The notes below the pieces were generated by a model, which saw nothing but the letters and a program-made list of their open reading frames with translations, did no database searches and had not been told where the DNA came from. 18,040 bases of DNA, from contig CALHVH010000051.1 in NCBI GenBank assembly GCA_938039225.1, positions 1 through 18,040 on the forward strand. The letters are read 5' to 3'. The stretch comes from an uncultured Gammaproteobacteria bacterium (lineage in GTDB: Bacteria > Pseudomonadota > Gammaproteobacteria > Steroidobacterales > JABDMI01). A program made the translations under genes and the position numbers. This document shows positions 15,503-18,040 of this stretch, in pieces. How positions within the stretch are numbered: position 1 is the stretch's first letter; each line of letters starts with the position of its first letter.

Positions 15503-17302
15503 ATGAACCCTGTAGTTAATAAAGTTACCCAAAATCTAATCCAACGCAGTCAAGAAAAACGCCAAGCCTACATAGCGCTGATGCAACAAGCAATGAAGGA
15601 CACGCCTCCACGTAAACGTTTATCTTGCGGCAATATGGCTCATGCAATAGCAGCAAATAATTCAACTGAGAAAAAAACCATTGGTTCTGGAAAAACAGCT
15701 AACCTTGGGATTATTACTTCGTACAACGATATGTTGTCGGCGCATCAACCATTAAAAGATTACCCTGATTTTATCAAACAGCACGCTGCAAACTTTGGAT
15801 GTACCGCCCAAGTTGCCGGCGGTGTTCCTGCCATGTGTGATGGTGTGACTCAAGGCCAAGTTGGTATGGAATTAAGTTTGTTTAGCCGTGACGTGGTTGC
15901 TATGGCCACTGCTGTTGGGCTTACTCACAATATGTTTGATGCCAATTTATTTTTAGGCATTTGCGATAAAATCGTGCCTGGAATGCTAATTGGCGCCTTA
16001 CAGTTTGGTCATCTACCGGCTGTGTTTGTACCAGCTGGACCGATGCCATCCGGTTTACCGAATAAAGAAAAAGCAGCCGCAAGACAACTCTTTGCCCAAA
16101 ACAAAATTAATGAAGCCGAAATGTTAGAAGTTGAATCAGCTTCTTATCACAGTCCTGGCACTTGTACTTTTTATGGAACGGCCAACTCTAATCAAATGCT
16201 TATGGAAGCGCTCGGCGTGCAACTCTCAGGTTCATCGTTTGAACAACCCAGTTCAGAAATTCGTGCTGCATTAACAGGAGCAGCGGTTGAAGCAGCAATT
16301 GCCTCTTCAGAACCTTCTGGTAATTACCGTCCCTTGTACGAAGTGGTAACCGAAAAATCACTAGTCAATGCCGTGGTTTGTTTACTTGCAACAGGTGGCT
16401 CAACCAATCACTGCTTGCATCTGGTTGCTATCGCAAATGCTGCCGGCATTGATTTGACTTGGGAAGATATTGACCTGCTATCGGATAATACTCCATTACT
16501 TTCACGCATCTATCCTAATGGTTTTGCCGATGTTAATCATTTTCATACAGCCGGTGGCATTGCATTCTTAATCCGTGAACTTCGTAGCGCAGGCTTACTT
16601 AATGAGGACGTGGTTAATATCATGGGTGAAGGATTGGATTACTACACGACCAGTCCAAAATTAATTGACGGCAAACTAGAATGGCAGGCGGCAAGAGAAA
16701 CCTCGGGTGATTTAGAAGTACTGACTACCATTGATAAGCCTTTTGCTGCGAGTGGTGGATTAAAATTATTAAAAGGCAATATCGGAAAGGCCTGCATGAA
16801 AATATCTGCGGTTGCGGAAGAACATCATATAGTGGAAGCACCGTGCCATATATTTCATACTCAAGAAGCGCTCATTGATGCTTTTAATGCGGGTGAGTTA
16901 TACAAAGACATGATTGCCTTAGTCCGTTTCCAAGGTCCCAAGGCCAACGGAATGCCAGAACTACATAAACTCACACCACTTTTAGGAATCATCCAAGACA
17001 AGGGCTTTAAAGTAGCCATTGTGACTGACGGCCGCATGTCAGGCGCTTCAGGAAAAGTGCCTTCAGCAATCCATGTGTCACCTGAAGCCTGTGCTGGTGG
17101 ACTGATCGGTAAGATTCAAAATGGTGATATTGTGACTGTGAATGCCATAACCGGCGAGCTAAGCCTACAAGTTTCAGATGAAACACTAAGTAAACGTGAA
17201 TTTGCTAAAATGCCAGAGTTTCCACAAACCTTGGGAAGAAGTTTATTCTCATTAATGCGTGGCAATGCGTCGAACTCTGAAAACGGTGCTCATATTTTTT
17301 AA
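15503..17302 (+). CDS. edd: 6-phosphogluconate dehydratase
   Basis: 599 residues, the normal length. It dehydrates 6-phosphogluconate to 2-keto-3-deoxy-6-phosphogluconate, the defining step of the Entner-Doudoroff pathway. It belongs to the IlvD/Edd iron-sulfur dehydratase family. Cys154 (LGICDKIVPG) and Cys221 (PGTCTFYGTANSN) correspond to the 4Fe-4S ligands as I recall them for E. coli Edd. VPAMCDGVTQGQ (109-119) and LLATGGSTNHCLHL are also typical of Edd rather than IlvD. The C-terminal half has the RMSGASGKVPSAIHVSPEA swivel-domain segment. The ATG is preceded by a weak AGAAAG site and by a small hairpin (15476-15495). It follows pgl on the same strand. eda comes 145 bp later, after two hairpins. 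Confidence 0.96.
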   Translation: MNPVVNKVTQNLIQRSQEKRQAYIALMQQAMKDTPPRKRLSCGNMAHAIAANNSTEKKTIGSGKTANLGIITSYNDMLSAHQPLKDYPDFIKQHAANFGCTAQVAGGVPAMCDGVTQGQVGMELSLFSRDVVAMATAVGLTHNMFDANLFLGICDKIVPGMLIGALQFGHLPAVFVPAGPMPSGLPNKEKAAARQLFAQNKINEAEMLEVESASYHSPGTCTFYGTANSNQMLMEALGVQLSGSSFEQPSSEIRAALTGAAVEAAIASSEPSGNYRPLYEVVTEKSLVNAVVCLLATGGSTNHCLHLVAIANAAGIDLTWEDIDLLSDNTPLLSRIYPNGFADVNHFHTAGGIAFLIRELRSAGLLNEDVVNIMGEGLDYYTTSPKLIDGKLEWQAARETSGDLEVLTTIDKPFAASGGLKLLKGNIGKACMKISAVAEEHHIVEAPCHIFHTQEALIDAFNAGELYKDMIALVRFQGPKANGMPELHKLTPLLGIIQDKGFKVAIVTDGRMSGASGKVPSAIHVSPEACAGGLIGKIQNGDIVTVNAITGELSLQVSDETLSKREFAKMPEFPQTLGRSLFSLMRGNASNSENGAHIF

Positions 17303-17337
17303 GCGTCTTTCGCCCATATCGGTAATCAATCATAGAT

Positions 17338-17356
17338 ATCGCGATTCAGTCGCGGT
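17338..17356. other. Stem-loop 1 in the edd-eda gap
   Basis: ATCGCGA (17338-17344) pairs with TCGCGGT (17350-17356), a 7-bp stem with one G-U pair and a TTCAG loop. No T-run follows, so it is not a standard intrinsic terminator. It begins 36 bp after the edd stop. Confidence 0.4.
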
Positions 17357-17395
17357 AAGGTAAGTGCTTAATTTACTGTTAGGGAAAAATCACTT

Positions 17396-17417
17396 CCCCG
17401 CGCGTTTAACCGCGGGG
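17396..17417. other. GC-rich stem-loop 2 in the edd-eda gap, upstream of eda
   Basis: CCCCGCG (17396-17402) and CGCGGGG (17411-17417) are exact reverse complements around an 8-nt loop, a very stable stem in an AT-rich region. It ends 30 nt before the eda ATG. The bases after it are TCTATAAAA, not a T-run, so termination is not the obvious role; transcript processing, stability or attenuation are possible. Confidence 0.5.
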
Positions 17418-17447
17418 TCTATAAAACAAAACCAAATTGGTAAACCC

Positions 17448-18040
17448 ATGAAACAAACTCTAGCTGACATCTTAAATGCCAATCCTGTTGTACCTGTTGT
17501 CACTCCATTATCAGTTGAATCTACAGTTGAAGTTGCCCGTGCCTTAGTGGCAGGTGGAGTAAATACTATTGAGATTACTTTACGCACTGATTGTGCGCTT
17601 GATGCCATTCAAGCCGTTAAAGACTCTGATATAGATATCACTCTAGGGGTAGGAACTATTATTAATGGCGCCATGATTCATACTTTAAATGATATAGGTG
17701 TAGATTTTGGTGTTTCTCCTGGATTAACCAATGGTATTTTACAAACCGCCAAAAAAACCGATTTCAATTTGCTTGCCGGAGTTGCCACACCAAGTGAATT
17801 AATTAAAGGTATGAGTTACGGTTTTAAACATTTTAAAATTTTTCCAGCAAATGCCATTGACTCTAAAGGCCTACTTAAAGCGTTTAATGCGACTTTCCCA
17901 GGAATTCAGTTCTGTCCAACCGGTGGAGTTTCAGCCGATACCTTTAATGATTATTTATCTTTACCGAATGTAATCTGTGTTGGTGGTTCATGGTTGGTCA
18001 CTAAAGATGATGTGTTAAATGAGAATTTCAAAAACATTAC
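17448..18040 (+). CDS. eda: KDPG aldolase (2-keto-3-deoxy-6-phosphogluconate aldolase), 3' end outside window
   Basis: The frame from the ATG at 17448 is open to the window end, giving 198 residues, nearly the whole enzyme (usually about 205-215). It cleaves KDPG to pyruvate and glyceraldehyde 3-phosphate, the last Entner-Doudoroff step. Matches to E. coli Eda include VVPVVTP (14-20), IEITLRT with catalytic Glu42, GVGT, SPGLT (90-94), the Schiff-base Lys130 in FKIFPA, FCPTGGVS (155-162) and GGSWLV (179-184). Offsets from E. coli Glu45 and Lys133 are both three. It has no strong ribosome-binding site and sits 145 bp after edd, behind two hairpins, so it may be expressed differently from zwf-pgl-edd. 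Confidence 0.95.
   Translation, partial: MKQTLADILNANPVVPVVTPLSVESTVEVARALVAGGVNTIEITLRTDCALDAIQAVKDSDIDITLGVGTIINGAMIHTLNDIGVDFGVSPGLTNGILQTAKKTDFNLLAGVATPSELIKGMSYGFKHFKIFPANAIDSKGLLKAFNATFPGIQFCPTGGVSADTFNDYLSLPNVICVGGSWLVTKDDVLNENFKNI

Overview
The window is an AT-rich (roughly 40% G+C by eye) stretch of a Gram-negative carbohydrate-catabolism locus. The gene set is a vSGLT-like sodium/glucose symporter, E. coli-type glucokinase, SLC45-like sugar permeases, a GH13 alpha-glucosidase, a GH94 phosphorylase and a zwf-pgl-edd-eda Entner-Doudoroff cluster under LacI-type control. This is most like a marine gammaproteobacterium of the Alteromonadales/Cellvibrionales kind. No genus can be fixed from the sequence alone. 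No mobile element, tRNA, rRNA or CRISPR was seen. The longest stretch without a gene is about 260 bp.

Layout. (1) Positions 1-180 hold the 3' end of a LacI-family regulator on the + strand, converging on the next block. (2) Positions 187-4674 (- strand) are an alpha-glucoside block: SLC45-like permease, GH13 alpha-glucosidase and a second SLC45-like permease, read right to left from a GTG start. A LacI-type operator with an ATACGTAT core lies in the 157-bp leader. (3) Positions 4832-13050 (- strand) are a second operon-like run, read right to left: sodium/glucose symporter, lacI, glucokinase, GPH-family symporter, GH94 phosphorylase (4-bp overlap with the symporter gene) and a secreted CBM9-like protein. 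(4) Positions 13051-13309 are a divergent control region. A LacI-type operator lies on the -35 box of the leftward promoter, and a 24-bp near-perfect palindrome lies in front of zwf. (5) Positions 13310-18040 (+ strand) hold zwf, pgl, edd and the start of eda. The edd-eda gap contains two GC-rich hairpins.

How it fits together. Sugars enter through the symporters. Glucosides are hydrolysed by GH13 or phosphorolysed by GH94. Free glucose is phosphorylated by Glk, and glucose 6-phosphate runs through Zwf, Pgl, Edd and Eda to pyruvate and glyceraldehyde 3-phosphate. The GH94 protein looks closer to cellobionic acid phosphorylase than to cellobiose phosphorylase. If so, it makes glucose 1-phosphate and gluconate from an oxidised cellulose fragment, and gluconate would join the same pathway after phosphorylation. 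No gluconokinase is visible here, so this link is inferred. The two blocks of - strand genes carry different operator types, so they probably belong to two LacI-family regulons, one for alpha-glucosides and one for glucose, the GH94 substrate and the Entner-Doudoroff pathway.
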